Shown one piece after another: positions 16,053 to 23,717 of a stretch of DNA of 64,000 bases. The stretch is taken from NCBI RefSeq assembly GCF_900100735.1, contig NZ_FNCJ01000006.1, positions 124,001-188,000 of the forward strand. Direction: 5' to 3'. Each line of letters starts with the position of its first letter. The stretch's first letter is position 1. Source of the DNA: Paraburkholderia phenazinium. Its GTDB lineage: Bacteria; Pseudomonadota; Gammaproteobacteria; Burkholderiales; Burkholderiaceae. The position numbers and the translations under genes were made by a program. The notes below the pieces were generated by a model, which was not told the DNA's origin, did no database searches, and saw only the letters and a program-made list of their open reading frames with translations.

Positions 16053-17332
16053 CCACGTTCGCCCTGGTGGACGGGAACACGTTCTACGCGAGCTGCGAGC
16101 GCGTGTTCCGGCCGGACCTCGTGGGCAAGCCGCTCATCGTTCTGTCGAACAACGACGGGTGCGCGGTCACCCGGACGCAAGAGGCGAAAGACCTCGGCGT
16201 CAAGATGGGCCAGCCCTTTTTCGAGGTGCGCCACCTGGTCCAGGAAGCCGGGCTGGTGGCGTTGAGCAGCAACTACGCGCTCTACGCGGACATGTCCGCC
16301 CGCATGATGGCCATCCTGGGCCAGTTCTCCCCGGTCCAGGAGATCTACTCCATCGACGAGTGTTTCCTGGACCTCACCGGGATGCACGCCGTGGCCGGGG
16401 ACCTGACGTCCTACGGCCTGGCCATGCGCGAGCGGGTGCTCCAGTGGATCGGGATCGCCACCTGCGTGGGAATCGGCCCGTCCAAAACGTTGGCGAAGCT
16501 GGCCAACCACATCGCGAAGAAGAACGTGGGCCACGCCTGGTCGGGCGTGTGCGACCTGACCGCGTTGAGCCCGCCCGAGCTGGACGGTCTGCTGGGCACG
16601 ATCGAGGTGGGCGACGTGTGGGGCGTCGGCCGCCGGCTGCGCGAGCGTCTGACCGCCGACGGGATCGCCACCGCCCTGGACCTGAAACGGGCCAGCCCGA
16701 GGTTCATCCGCTCGACCGTTTCGGTGGTCCTGGAAAGGACCGTACACGAGCTGAACGGCATCGCCTGCTACCCGTTCGAGAGCGAGGCCCAGCCGCAAAA
16801 GCAGATCATCTGCTCGCGCAGTTTTGGCCACCCGGTGGTGACCCAGGACGATCTGGCCGTGGCGGTGCGCGACTTCACCAGCACCGCGGCCGAACGAATG
16901 CGCCGCCAGGGCCTGAAGGCCGGGCAGGTGCAGGTGTTCATCCAGACCAGTTCGTTCCGCAAGCAGGACAAGCAGTACAGCGCCGGCGTGGTGGTCCCGC
17001 TGGCCGTGCCGGTGGGCGATACCCTGAGTCTGGTCCAGGCGTCGCTGAGCGGTCTGGCGCGGATCTTCAAGCCCGGGTTCAAGTACGCCAAGGCGGGGGT
17101 CATGCTGCTGGACCTGACCGCCCGCACGGTCGAGCAAGGCGACCTGTTCGCCGACACCGGGAACGCGCGCAAGACCCGGTTGATGGAAGCGCTGGACGGG
17201 ATCAACGACCGGTTTGGCCGGGGCACGTTGCGCGTGGGGAACGTCGAAGGGCACCAGGCGTGGCACATGAGCCAGAACGCGAAGACGCCCAGCTACACCA
17301 CCGAGTGGGAAGCTCTCCCCACGGCCCGGTGA
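16049..17332 (+). CDS. umuC: UmuC, Y-family DNA polymerase
   Basis: A 427-residue Y-family polymerase starting at GTG 16049, four bases inside umuD. Catalytic acidic residues are in ALVDGNTFYASCERVF near the N-terminus and YSIDECFLDL near residue 100. The thumb region has a helix-hairpin-helix (TLAKLANHIAKK; VGRRLRERL). A little-finger domain and typical UmuC C-terminus follow. It acts with cleaved UmuD in error-prone bypass. Length is normal and no truncation is seen. Confidence 0.95.
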   Translation: MTTFALVDGNTFYASCERVFRPDLVGKPLIVLSNNDGCAVTRTQEAKDLGVKMGQPFFEVRHLVQEAGLVALSSNYALYADMSARMMAILGQFSPVQEIYSIDECFLDLTGMHAVAGDLTSYGLAMRERVLQWIGIATCVGIGPSKTLAKLANHIAKKNVGHAWSGVCDLTALSPPELDGLLGTIEVGDVWGVGRRLRERLTADGIATALDLKRASPRFIRSTVSVVLERTVHELNGIACYPFESEAQPQKQIICSRSFGHPVVTQDDLAVAVRDFTSTAAERMRRQGLKAGQVQVFIQTSSFRKQDKQYSAGVVVPLAVPVGDTLSLVQASLSGLARIFKPGFKYAKAGVMLLDLTARTVEQGDLFADTGNARKTRLMEALDGINDRFGRGTLRVGNVEGHQAWHMSQNAKTPSYTTEWEALPTAR

Positions 17333-17372
17333 CGTGCTACCGTTGAGCGATCGCAACGGTGGAGAAGGACGC

Positions 17373-18047
17373 ATGGACGTGGCCCACTTTCTGAACGAAC
17401 GGCTGGGGTTCATCCGCCAGCTCTACGCCACGTCGGCGGCCCCCTTCGTCGAGCGGCAACGCCTGATCGAAAACGAGGAAGAGCCGTTCGTTCCGCCGTA
17501 CGCCGAGGACGGGGAGCCCCCGTTTCTGACGGAGTGGCAGGAAGCCCAGGATTCCATCGATGTCCTGGGCCACGCGTGCCTGTGCCTGTTGACGTCCGGT
17601 CTGCAAGCGTATTTGCAGACCCGGCACATCCTGCACGGTCCAGAACTGACGGACGTCGAACGTAAGAACGTGTTTCGGCACGGGTGGGTCCGCGGGTACA
17701 ACCGCATCTTCACCGAAGCGTTCGGCATCCCCTTTGCGGACGGTCCGGTGAGCATCGATGCCCTGGAGGACATCGTTCTCGCCCGCAACAGCATTCAGCA
17801 TCAGCTCTCCATCACGTCGGTGCGGGCTGCGCACGCCGATCGCAAGCCGGGGCAGGCCCGATCGTTTTTCCTCTCCGATCGCGAGGTCGAACTGCTCGAC
17901 CGGCTGGACCCGGAAGCGATGAAATGGGTCATGCCACCGGCGGTGCACGTGGACCAGGCCAAGCTGGAGGTCACGCTCGACACCGTGGCGCGGTTCGTCA
18001 CGTGGCTGGACGGTGCGATCAGCGCGAAGTTCTCCCGCGAGGTCTGA
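17373..18047 (+). CDS. Hypothetical protein after umuC
   Basis: A 224-residue protein. The start MDVAHFLNERL is chosen because GGAGAAGGA ends 3 bp before it; the frame itself extends to 17334. It is mainly helical with a conserved-looking acidic/proline segment (NEEEPFVPPYAEDGEPPF) and LARNSIQHQ, reminiscent of HEPN-type helical proteins. Similar proteins are common in proteobacteria without known function, as far as I recall. It lies 40 bp after umuC and may be co-transcribed. Confidence 0.7.
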   Translation: MDVAHFLNERLGFIRQLYATSAAPFVERQRLIENEEEPFVPPYAEDGEPPFLTEWQEAQDSIDVLGHACLCLLTSGLQAYLQTRHILHGPELTDVERKNVFRHGWVRGYNRIFTEAFGIPFADGPVSIDALEDIVLARNSIQHQLSITSVRAAHADRKPGQARSFFLSDREVELLDRLDPEAMKWVMPPAVHVDQAKLEVTLDTVARFVTWLDGAISAKFSREV

Positions 18048-18074
18048 AAAGCGCTGCTCCCGGGTTCTGGTTCT

Positions 18075-18106
18075 ACTCCTCTTCCTCTTCCTCTTCCTCT
18101 TCCTCC
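18075..18106. repeat. Simple CTCTTC hexamer repeat
   Basis: About five tandem CTCTTC/CTTCCT units between convergent genes. It is low-complexity sequence with no other signal. Confidence 0.8.
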
Positions 18107-18159
18107 GGTTTCGCCAGTGCTTCTTCGATGTGTACGCCCGGGCCAAGGGGTGCAGGTCA

Positions 18160-18510
18160 TCAGAGCCTCGCTCGCCGACGTGCCGGTGCAGCGGGTTGCC
18201 TCGGGGTCGCCATGGCCTCATCCGCCGCCTGGCTGAGGATCGCGTTCTCCACCGCCTGCCGGAGCAGGTTCCCGTCGGACCGCCAGGCTTCGCCGCCGGT
18301 GAGCGCGATCGCGGCATCGGCGTACGGTTCTGGCACGACCTGCCCGTGCTCCAGACGCCATTCGACGAACTGCACCCAGGTCGTGAAACCCCAGTTCGTG
18401 CCATCGCGCCGGGTCTTCGTCCGGACGTGGCGGTCCAGCTCGTCGGACCACGCCTGGTAGCTCGCGAAACCTTGCTGGCGAGCTTTTGCGTCCAGTCGAG
18501 CGGTGTTCAT
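18160..18510 (-). CDS. Small protein sharing the coupling ATPase insert
   Basis: A 116-residue protein. Residues about 6-68 (GFASYQAWSDELDRHV, then NWGFTTWVQFVEWR) align with residues about 449-511 of the coupling ATPase at 56130-59174 at more than half of positions. The C-terminus is an Ala-rich helix ending AAPARRRARL. The start overlaps the stop of the preceding gene (TGATG), so translation is coupled. A role connected to the conjugation ATPase, as adaptor, competitor or substrate, is inferred from this shared module. Confidence 0.8.
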   Translation of the reverse strand: MNTARLDAKARQQGFASYQAWSDELDRHVRTKTRRDGTNWGFTTWVQFVEWRLEHGQVVPEPYADAAIALTGGEAWRSDGNLLRQAVENAILSQAADEAMATPRQPAAPARRRARL

Positions 18511-18830
18511 CAGAGCCTCGCCCGCTGACGTGCCGGTGCCGGGGCTTGCCCCGTGCTCGCCTGGGCGTCCTCCGCCACACGGCAGAGGATCGCCTCGTCC
18601 GCGGCTTGCCGAAGGACCACCTGCTCGTACCGGAGGTTGAGCAGCCAGGCCTTGTCGCCGGCCAGCTCGAGAACCTCCGGTGTGATCTTCAACGTGCCGC
18701 CCATCAGCATCTTGCTGGAGATCGTGTCCACGTCCGGCCCGAACGCGCCGTTCCGAAGGGTCGTGACGAGATCGTCAACCAGCCGGGGCCGCAGGTCCGG
18801 GTTGTCAGCGTAAAACGCGGTGTTGGACAC
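18510..18830 (-). CDS. Small protein with PARQRARL tail
   Basis: A 106-residue protein. GTG 18830 is chosen because AGGAGG lies 6-8 bp before it; the frame extends to 18902. The N-terminal part is unknown (FYADNPDLRPRLVDDLVTTL). The last 40 residues (RQAADEAILCRVAEDAQAS, ending APARQRARL) resemble the end of the next gene, suggesting a shared C-terminal module. It is translationally coupled to 18160-18510. Confidence 0.75.
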   Translation of the reverse strand: MSNTAFYADNPDLRPRLVDDLVTTLRNGAFGPDVDTISSKMLMGGTLKITPEVLELAGDKAWLLNLRYEQVVLRQAADEAILCRVAEDAQASTGQAPAPARQRARL

Positions 18831-18911
18831 GGTGGGCCTCCTATGGGGGATCGGGCATGGCCCGGGATGGTCCAGAACTACCAGGTCCTGGCGGCACGTC
18901 AACGTTGAGCT

Positions 18912-19334
18912 TCATCGCTTCCCGAACCGCAGGTCGGTGCCGCCGGTCGTCGCGAGCGGGATCTTCCCCGCCTTGCCGAAGGCTTGCGCCTTGGCCAACG
19001 GGTTCACCGCCGGCCGGCGCCCCTTCACGTCCTTGTATTCCCCACGGGCTTCCAGCGCGACGTCGAGCATGTGGCCCAGGAGTTCCCAGTGGGCGAAAAT
19101 GCCCACGACGTGCGACAGCACCCCGATCACCAGGATGTGCACCAGCTTGTCGAACCAGCCCTTGCCGACGGGCTCCGCCACGGTCGCGCTGTCCTCCGGC
19201 TCCGCGCGGAGCATGCCCGGGGGCACGAACGACGGCTTGCCGAACGTCGCCTGACGGGAAACGCCGGAGGCCTGGAAGGTGATCCCCCGGCGGGGATGGA
19301 CGATCACGTCCTGGCTGGTCAGATCGATCTGCAT
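18912..19334 (-). CDS. Hypothetical protein with one membrane segment
   Basis: A 140-residue protein. A hydrophobic helix (KLVHILVIGVLSHVVGIFA, about residues 63-81) splits a beta-rich N-terminal half from a basic C-terminal half rich in Lys, Gly and Ala. Its ATG overlaps the stop of the upstream HTH gene (TGATG). No family was recognised; a membrane-anchored accessory protein is likely. Confidence 0.75.
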   Translation of the reverse strand: MQIDLTSQDVIVHPRRGITFQASGVSRQATFGKPSFVPPGMLRAEPEDSATVAEPVGKGWFDKLVHILVIGVLSHVVGIFAHWELLGHMLDVALEARGEYKDVKGRRPAVNPLAKAQAFGKAGKIPLATTGGTDLRFGKR

Positions 19335-19675
19335 CAGAAGCTCCGACGGTCAACGCGCCGCAACAGGTCGATCACGTCCTGCCGATCGACGAAGGTCCAG
19401 CCTTTCTCATCCTTGCGCGGCGTGATCAACCCCTCCGCCAACGCGCGGAAGTAGCGCGGACCGCCCAGCATGGCGACCGCCTTCTTGACGTTCAGACGGG
19501 GACCGCCTGCAGCGCCCTGACGGAAGCCGGTCGTCGGCGTCGCACGCTGGGCCGCTTCCAGCACGTCCAGCGAACTGACGAAACGCCCGGACGTGCGCAA
19601 GCCCTCCACGGTGTGAGCGGTCTGCTCGGCCGTGGGCCAGAAGCTCAACGTTGAAATGGGGGTGGTGGGGTTCAC
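19334..19675 (-). CDS. Excisionase-like DNA-binding protein
   Basis: A 113-residue protein starting at GTG 19675, 8 bp after GGAG. The C-terminal half (LNVKKAVAMLGGPRYFRALA, then GWTFVDRQDVIDLLRRV) has the helix-turn-helix plus wing pattern of excisionase-type regulators. It is first in a two-gene operon with 18912-19334, driven by the promoter at 19707-19734 and flanked by an operator. Confidence 0.75.
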   Translation of the reverse strand: MNPTTPISTLSFWPTAEQTAHTVEGLRTSGRFVSSLDVLEAAQRATPTTGFRQGAAGGPRLNVKKAVAMLGGPRYFRALAEGLITPRKDEKGWTFVDRQDVIDLLRRVDRRSF

Positions 19676-19706
19676 GATCGTCTCCGGTTGATGTGCCTAC
19701 ACATCC

Positions 19707-19750
19707 ACCTTAGCAGCCGTTGGGAGCCAGTCAACCCGTGCCAACGCACG
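19707..19750 (-). promoter_or_regulatory. Promoter with adjacent operator
   Basis: Minus strand: -35 TTGACT (19734-19729), 16 bp spacer, -10 TAAGGT (19712-19707). Operator CGTGCGTTGGCACG (19750-19737) sits 2 bp upstream of the -35 box, where a bound protein would contact RNA polymerase. Confidence 0.8.
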
Positions 19751-19796
19751 GATGCAAACTTATTTTGATGTAGGGGAGCTGGACCTGCCCCCGCGC

Positions 19797-19821
19797 AAAA
19801 ACCCCTCCTTGGGAGGAGGGG
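19797..19821 (-). terminator. Terminator of the 19856 gene
   Basis: Minus strand hairpin CCCCTCC/GGAGGGG followed by TTTTTG, 35 bp after the stop of the leftward gene. Confidence 0.8.
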
Positions 19822-19855
19822 CTCGCACCTGGCGGCCGGGGCCTGCGGCCACGGT

Positions 19856-20365
19856 TCAGCGCTCCGTCGGGTACGCCGTCGGCCGCGTCGGACGGTCCCG
19901 CTCGTCCAGGATCGGCCAGTTGCGCATCACCTCCGGGAGCACGAACGGCTTGCGCCCGGACGGGTCCGGTTGGGCCCGGGCGGCCCGGGCCGCTGCGCGG
20001 GTCGGCCACTCCTCCACGGGGCGCCCGGCCTTCTTGTCCGCGCACCGCTTCGCCCACACGGGCGCATACGCGTGGATCTCCTGCGGGTCGAAGTGCCAAC
20101 GCCCCAGGATCTTGCGCCCGGAGACCTGGCCGTGCTCGAGCAGGTGGAGCATGAGCCCCATGTTGACCCCGATGATCGTCGCCGCCTCCCGGGTGTTCAG
20201 CGTGGTGGCCTCGGCCGGCTGGACTGTCTTGCTGGCCTTCTCGACGATCGACCGGTCGGGCTGCGCCGCTTTGGACGTGCGGGTTTTGGCCCGGGCCTTG
20301 GCCGGTGCAGGGGGTGCGGGGGGTGCGGGGGGTGCGGGGGGTGCTGGGATTCGAACGATGCGCAT
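19856..20365 (-). CDS. HTH protein with Pro-Ala arm and MRNWPILDERDR tail
   Basis: A 169-residue protein. The N-terminus is a low-complexity Pro/Ala arm (PAPPAPPAPPAPPAPAKA) and a basic stretch. Residues about 54-100 are an excisionase-type helix-turn-helix (LNTREAATIIGVNMGLMLHL, then RWHFDPQEIHAY). Near the C-terminus is MRNWPILDERDR, also present at the end of the next upstream gene. A GGAG site precedes the ATG. It is a probable DNA-binding regulator of unknown target. Confidence 0.8.
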   Translation of the reverse strand: MRIVRIPAPPAPPAPPAPPAPAKARAKTRTSKAAQPDRSIVEKASKTVQPAEATTLNTREAATIIGVNMGLMLHLLEHGQVSGRKILGRWHFDPQEIHAYAPVWAKRCADKKAGRPVEEWPTRAAARAARAQPDPSGRKPFVLPEVMRNWPILDERDRPTRPTAYPTER

Positions 20366-20453
20366 GGCGTCTCCGTGGGATTGGGTGGTTGTGAGGCAGG
20401 AAGGACGCCCCTGGCGCCCTCCCCTGGGTGAACGTTGAGCGCGGCCGGGGCCG

Positions 20454-21140
20454 TCAGTAGCGTGTGCCGCGCAGCCGGTCCCGCTCGTCCAGGATGGGCC
20501 AGTTGCGCATCGCCGTCGAGAGCACGAAAGCGGGTCGTGGTGCCTCGGCGTCGAGCCGGGCTTGCATGGCTTGTTTGATCTTGGCGCGTCGCTGCGCCTG
20601 CGCCTGTTGCAAGCGGTACATGAGGTGACCAGTGGGCATCGCGGCGCGACGCTTCAGCAAGGCGTCCACCACCTCGCGGGTGAAGGTCCAGCGATGCCCC
20701 TGCTTTGTGCCGCGGAGCAGACCCTTGTTGATGAAGTGCTGCAGGTAGGCCCGGGACGTGCCCAGGAGCTGCGCGGCCTCCTGTGACGACAACAGGCCGT
20801 CGGCCAACAACGACGACTTCTTTTCAGGCGCCTCGTCGCGTGGAGTTTTTTTGCTCCCGGCCTCTTTCCGCGGCCTCTTTTTGCACGCGGCCTCTTTCCA
20901 CGCGTTCCGCTCCCGGACCGCACGCTCCAGCTCGTCGGGATCGAACCGCACGCGGTGGTTCACCACCATGCCAGTGATCCGCCCAACGCGCCGAAGATAC
21001 ACGACGTTGTAGGTGGTGCAGCCGAGCCGTTCGGCCGCCTCCCGGATGGACAGCAACCGACGCATGGAGGCGTCCGGTTCGATCCGTGGTGGGGCGAGGG
21101 CCGTTTTTTGGGAATGTTCGTCGGACAAAACGGTGGTCAT
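20454..21140 (-). CDS. Protein with two excisionase-type HTH units
   Basis: A 228-residue protein. HTH one is SIREAAERLGCTTYNVVYLR with wing (NHRVRFDPDELERAV). A long Lys-rich linker follows. HTH two is LLSSQEAAQLLGTSRAYLQH with wing (GHRWTFTREVVDALL). The tail carries MRNWPILDERDR like its neighbour. Start 21140 is chosen for AAGGAG at 9 bp; the frame continues upstream to 21476 without support. Two DNA-binding units suggest looping or bipartite sites. Confidence 0.85.
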   Translation of the reverse strand: MTTVLSDEHSQKTALAPPRIEPDASMRRLLSIREAAERLGCTTYNVVYLRRVGRITGMVVNHRVRFDPDELERAVRERNAWKEAACKKRPRKEAGSKKTPRDEAPEKKSSLLADGLLSSQEAAQLLGTSRAYLQHFINKGLLRGTKQGHRWTFTREVVDALLKRRAAMPTGHLMYRLQQAQAQRRAKIKQAMQARLDAEAPRPAFVLSTAMRNWPILDERDRLRGTRY

Positions 21141-21248
21141 GCGGTGGTCTCCTTGTGGTGGTTGCGGGACGGTATCCTGGTGTTCGCCCGTGCCCCCCAC
21201 CTGTACCAGGTTGGCCGGCCCTGTCAAACGGAGCGAGGCCGCCCGATG

Positions 21249-21300
21249 CGTGCCCTGGCACGTGTTTCGTACTTGACTTGGGGCCACGGGCCTGTACCTT
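21249..21300 (+). promoter_or_regulatory. Operator plus promoter of the 21334 gene
   Basis: Perfect operator CGTGCCCTGGCACG (21249-21262), then 10 bp, -35 TTGACT (21273-21278), 16 bp spacer, -10 TACCTT (21295-21300). The start codon is 33 bp further on. Confidence 0.8.
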
Positions 21301-21333
21301 GTGGGGATCGCAACACCACAACGGGAGGGGTCC

Positions 21334-21714
21334 ATGTTTTTCTTTTTCTGGTTTTCCGGTGGGGCTCCCCTCACCCGTGAGCAGCGGATCGTCCGCTTCA
21401 AGATCCTGGGCTGGACCGTGGGCGTGGTCGCCCTCGTCCTGCTGCTCGCCGCGGCGATCTCCTCGCTCATGCCCAAGCCGGTCCCGGTGGTTCAGCCCAA
21501 CGTGCCGGTGTACGTGCCCTTCCCGGTCGCCCCGCAGGTCGTGCCCCAGGCCCAGCTCGACGCCACGCGCGAAAAGATCCTGACCGGCTCAGATCAGATG
21601 GCGAAGGACGTGGAAAAGCAGGCCCCGGGGAGCCTGGGTGCGATGCAGGCCCGCAGCCTGGCGGACTTCATCGCCGCGCATTGCGGGAAGCCGGGCGGGT
21701 GCCTGAAGAAGTAA
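21334..21714 (+). CDS. Single-pass membrane protein
   Basis: A 126-residue protein. The ATG at 21334 follows GGGAGGGG. A short Phe-rich N-terminus is followed by one membrane helix (GWTVGVVALVLLLAAAISSL, about residues 26-45). A Pro/Val-rich segment and a soluble C-terminal domain with two Cys (AAHCGKPGGCLKK) follow. The C-terminal part is probably periplasmic. No family was recognised; it may belong to the conjugation apparatus because it shares its promoter type and operator with those genes. Confidence 0.75.
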   Translation: MFFFFWFSGGAPLTREQRIVRFKILGWTVGVVALVLLLAAAISSLMPKPVPVVQPNVPVYVPFPVAPQVVPQAQLDATREKILTGSDQMAKDVEKQAPGSLGAMQARSLADFIAAHCGKPGGCLKK

Positions 21715-21738
21715 GGCCAAACGCTGCGCGGATGAGGA

Positions 21739-21763
21739 AACGCCCGGGAAACCGGGCGTTTTG
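21739..21763. terminator. Terminator between convergent genes
   Basis: AACGCCCGG-GAAA-CCGGGCGTT followed by TTG on the plus strand. It follows the rightward gene and precedes the end of the leftward gene, so it may act in both directions. Confidence 0.75.
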
Positions 21764-21798
21764 CATGTCAGGGACGCCTCGACAACGTGCGCCGTCGT

Positions 21799-22479
21799 TC
21801 AGGCCTGCGCGTCCCGCGTCGCCTTCTTCGCCGCCCGCTGCGCGGCCAGGGCCTCCACGTCGGCGCGGTTCACGCGCTTGTTGCCATGCTCGTCGAGCAC
21901 GACGGGCAACCGGCCACGCTGAACGAGCCGCGTGATGCTCGCCCTGTCGGCAAAGCCCAGCAAACGCCAGGCGTCGGAGAACGACAGCAGCGGCCCGGAC
22001 CGCACGGCCTTGCTGCGCGCACCCTTCTGCGACCGGGGCGGCCGTGGCCGGCCCGTCGGCGTCGGCGTGGCCCGCCACGTTTCAAGGTCGGCCCGGTCGA
22101 ACGCGCGCACGCCGTCGATCAGCACGAACGGCAGGTCACCCAGTTGCGCAGCGCGGCTCACGAGGGGAACGCTGCGGCCGATGAACGCAGCGGCCTCGTC
22201 GGCGGTCAAGCGGCCGGCGGCGGCGATCGCCGCACGGGGGCGTTCGGACGGCCGCACGAACGTGTCGAGCGCGGCGGGGTTGACCAGCCGGCCGCGGCGC
22301 TTGTCGTACCCCGTGGCGGGACCGTATGGGGCTCGGTACCAGATCGTGTCGGGCTTACCGGGCGGCGGGCGATCGAACTCGCCATCGTGCCACCAGCGCG
22401 TCGCGGTGATGTACGTGACGCCGAGCCGGTCGGCGACCTGCTGCAACGTCAGCCATTGTTCGAACGGTGTGGTGGTCAT
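21799..22479 (-). CDS. Protein with three excisionase-type HTH units
   Basis: A 226-residue protein. Three helix-turn-helix units can be read: LTLQQVADRLGVTYITATRW; LTADEAAAFIGRSVPLVSRA with wing (GVRAFDRADLETW); and LSFSDAWRLLGFADRASITR with wing (NKRVNRADVEALA). Basic Pro/Arg linkers separate them. The leader contains a two-hairpin element (22509-22567). It is a likely DNA-binding protein acting on multi-part sites. Confidence 0.8.
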   Translation of the reverse strand: MTTTPFEQWLTLQQVADRLGVTYITATRWWHDGEFDRPPPGKPDTIWYRAPYGPATGYDKRRGRLVNPAALDTFVRPSERPRAAIAAAGRLTADEAAAFIGRSVPLVSRAAQLGDLPFVLIDGVRAFDRADLETWRATPTPTGRPRPPRSQKGARSKAVRSGPLLSFSDAWRLLGFADRASITRLVQRGRLPVVLDEHGNKRVNRADVEALAAQRAAKKATRDAQA

Positions 22480-22508
22480 GCTATGGACTCCCAGGTGGGC
22501 AGGACCGT

Positions 22509-22567
22509 GGCGGCCCTCGTACCACCGAACCCGCCGGTGAGGGCGGGCACTGGTGGAGCGTCGATGT
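22509..22567 (-). promoter_or_regulatory. Two-hairpin leader element, copy A
   Basis: Minus strand: ACGCTCCACCAGTGCC, a hairpin CCCGCC/GGCGGG, then GGTGGTACGAGGGCCGCC. Copy B lies at 23056-23112 in the same position relative to the next gene. Sequence differences fall mostly in paired positions. It starts 30 bp upstream of the ATG at 22479. Confidence 0.6.
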
Positions 22568-22575
22568 TTCAGGCG

Positions 22576-23040
22576 TCAGAGCCGTGCGTGCTCACGGGCC
22601 GGGAGCGATGCGCCAGCGCTCGCCACCGCCGCCTCGCGCAGCAGGCTGCCTTCGAGTGTTTCGAGCCACGCCTGGGACTCGCGTTTCACGAGCGGCAGGC
22701 CTGCGTCCGTGGCCTCGGCCCGCTCGTTCAGCACGCGGCGCAGGGCCAGCACGTCCTCATGATCCGCGCCGTGCAGGGCTTCTTTGTGCGCCAGGGACAG
22801 GCAGTGTTTGAGTTTCGAGAACGGCCAGGCACGGGACGGGCTGCGGATCATCGCGCAGCATTCGAACTCTTCGTCAGGCCACCAGCGGCTGGCGTTGTCG
22901 TACGAACCGGCGGGCTTCGCACCGCTTTCGTGGTCCGCCAGCGCTTTGAGCGCAGCGGCCTGGCGGTCGGCCGGAACTTTGACCCAGGCGCGTTGATGCT
23001 TCGTGAGTTTGATGGGGTGTGCGGTGGTGAGGTTGTGCAT
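22576..23040 (-). CDS. Hypothetical protein with LPAREHARL tail
   Basis: A 154-residue soluble, helix-rich protein starting MHNLTTAHPIKLTKHQ after a GGAG site. It has a Trp/Cys-containing middle (SRWWPDEEFECCAMI). The C-terminal helix (GSLLREAAVASAGAS) ends in LPAREHARL, similar in form to the PAR-x-RARL tails elsewhere. No known domain was recognised. It lies between 23131-23349 and 21799-22479 in a leftward operon. Confidence 0.7.
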   Translation of the reverse strand: MHNLTTAHPIKLTKHQRAWVKVPADRQAAALKALADHESGAKPAGSYDNASRWWPDEEFECCAMIRSPSRAWPFSKLKHCLSLAHKEALHGADHEDVLALRRVLNERAEATDAGLPLVKRESQAWLETLEGSLLREAAVASAGASLPAREHARL

Positions 23041-23055
23041 GATCGGCTCCGTTGG

Positions 23056-23112
23056 TCAAGAACCGGGGCGGTCCTTGTACCGCCAAACCAGCCGTCAGGC
23101 TGGCACTGGTGG
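23056..23112 (-). promoter_or_regulatory. Two-hairpin leader element, copy B
   Basis: Minus strand: ACGCTCCACCAGTGCC, then hairpin CCAGCC-TGAC-GGCTGG, then GGCGGT-ACAAGG-ACCGCC. It is about 70 percent identical to copy A with compensating changes in both stems. It ends 16 bp before the ATG at 23040. Confidence 0.6.
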
Positions 23113-23130
23113 AGCGTTGCGCTGGCCGGC

Positions 23131-23349
23131 CTACTTCGCGTCGGTCCATTCGCCCGTGTCGGCGTCGCGCTGCTGCTCGACCTCGACGATGTAGCCGTTT
23201 TCGTCGATGTCGGCCTGGGTCATCATCGGCTCGCCGAGCGTCGCGCGGGCGTCGTCGAGCGCTTCGATACGGGTCTCGCCGTGGCCGTACACAACCTCGT
23301 TGTGGCCGACGAAACGGAACTTGGTGCGGGTTTCGATGACTGCTTGCAT
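23131..23349 (-). CDS. Small acidic hypothetical protein
   Basis: A 72-residue protein starting MQAVIETRTKF after AGGAGA. It is predicted beta-rich at the N-terminus (RFVGHNEVVYGHGETR), helical in the middle and acidic at the end (QQRDADTGEWTDAK). No family was recognised. It is first gene of the operon leading into 22576-23040. Confidence 0.7.
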   Translation of the reverse strand: MQAVIETRTKFRFVGHNEVVYGHGETRIEALDDARATLGEPMMTQADIDENGYIVEVEQQRDADTGEWTDAK

Positions 23350-23667
23350 GGTGTGTCTCCTGGGGTTTAAAGGGCTTTGCGTTGTGCGCTGCCTACAGTC
23401 AGTGTCTCGTACCGGTTGAGAAAAGCAATATTTTTTAGCGCGAAATGTGCATGGTGGAAAAATAAATGTGTTTCCATCTGTTACGGACTACATACCAATA
23501 TCATACGGCGCAAAACGACGGCCGCAAGCGACGGGCCGCAGGCCAGGGCCAGGCGCGAACGCGCCCGTTTTGGGGTTGGGGTTTGCGGAACGCTTCGCGC
23601 AAAACCCTGGGACGCCGGTGCGGCCGGCGACCCCTTCGGCCGATCCGCGGGCGGGTGAGCGTGCAGC
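23350..23667. other. Non-coding stretch with an AT-rich island
   Basis: No gene is seen. Positions about 23418-23510 are far richer in A/T than anything else nearby (for example GCAATATTTTTTAGCG), then the sequence returns to high GC. The island lies upstream of the 23349 gene and may carry its promoter or be a remnant of inserted DNA. Confidence 0.6.
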
Positions 23668-23694
23668 AAAAAGGCCCGCGTTTGCGGGCCTTTT
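23668..23694 (-). terminator. Terminator of the 23718 gene
   Basis: AAAAGGCCCGC/GCGGGCCTTTT hairpin. On the minus strand it ends in TTTTT, 24 bp after the stop of the leftward gene. Confidence 0.85.
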
Positions 23695-23717
23695 CTTCAT
23701 CGTGCTGCCACGTAGCA

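Noticed and set aside
16049..17332. A longer UmuC starting upstream inside umuD
   Set aside because: The frame is open further upstream, but homology starts at VTTFALVDGN and the GTGA overlap is typical of umuDC.
22509..23112. Two-hairpin leaders as guanidine-II (mini-ykkC) riboswitches
   Set aside because: The loops read ACGAGG and ACAAGG, not the required ACGR tetraloops in both hairpins, and the genes are unrelated to guanidine export.
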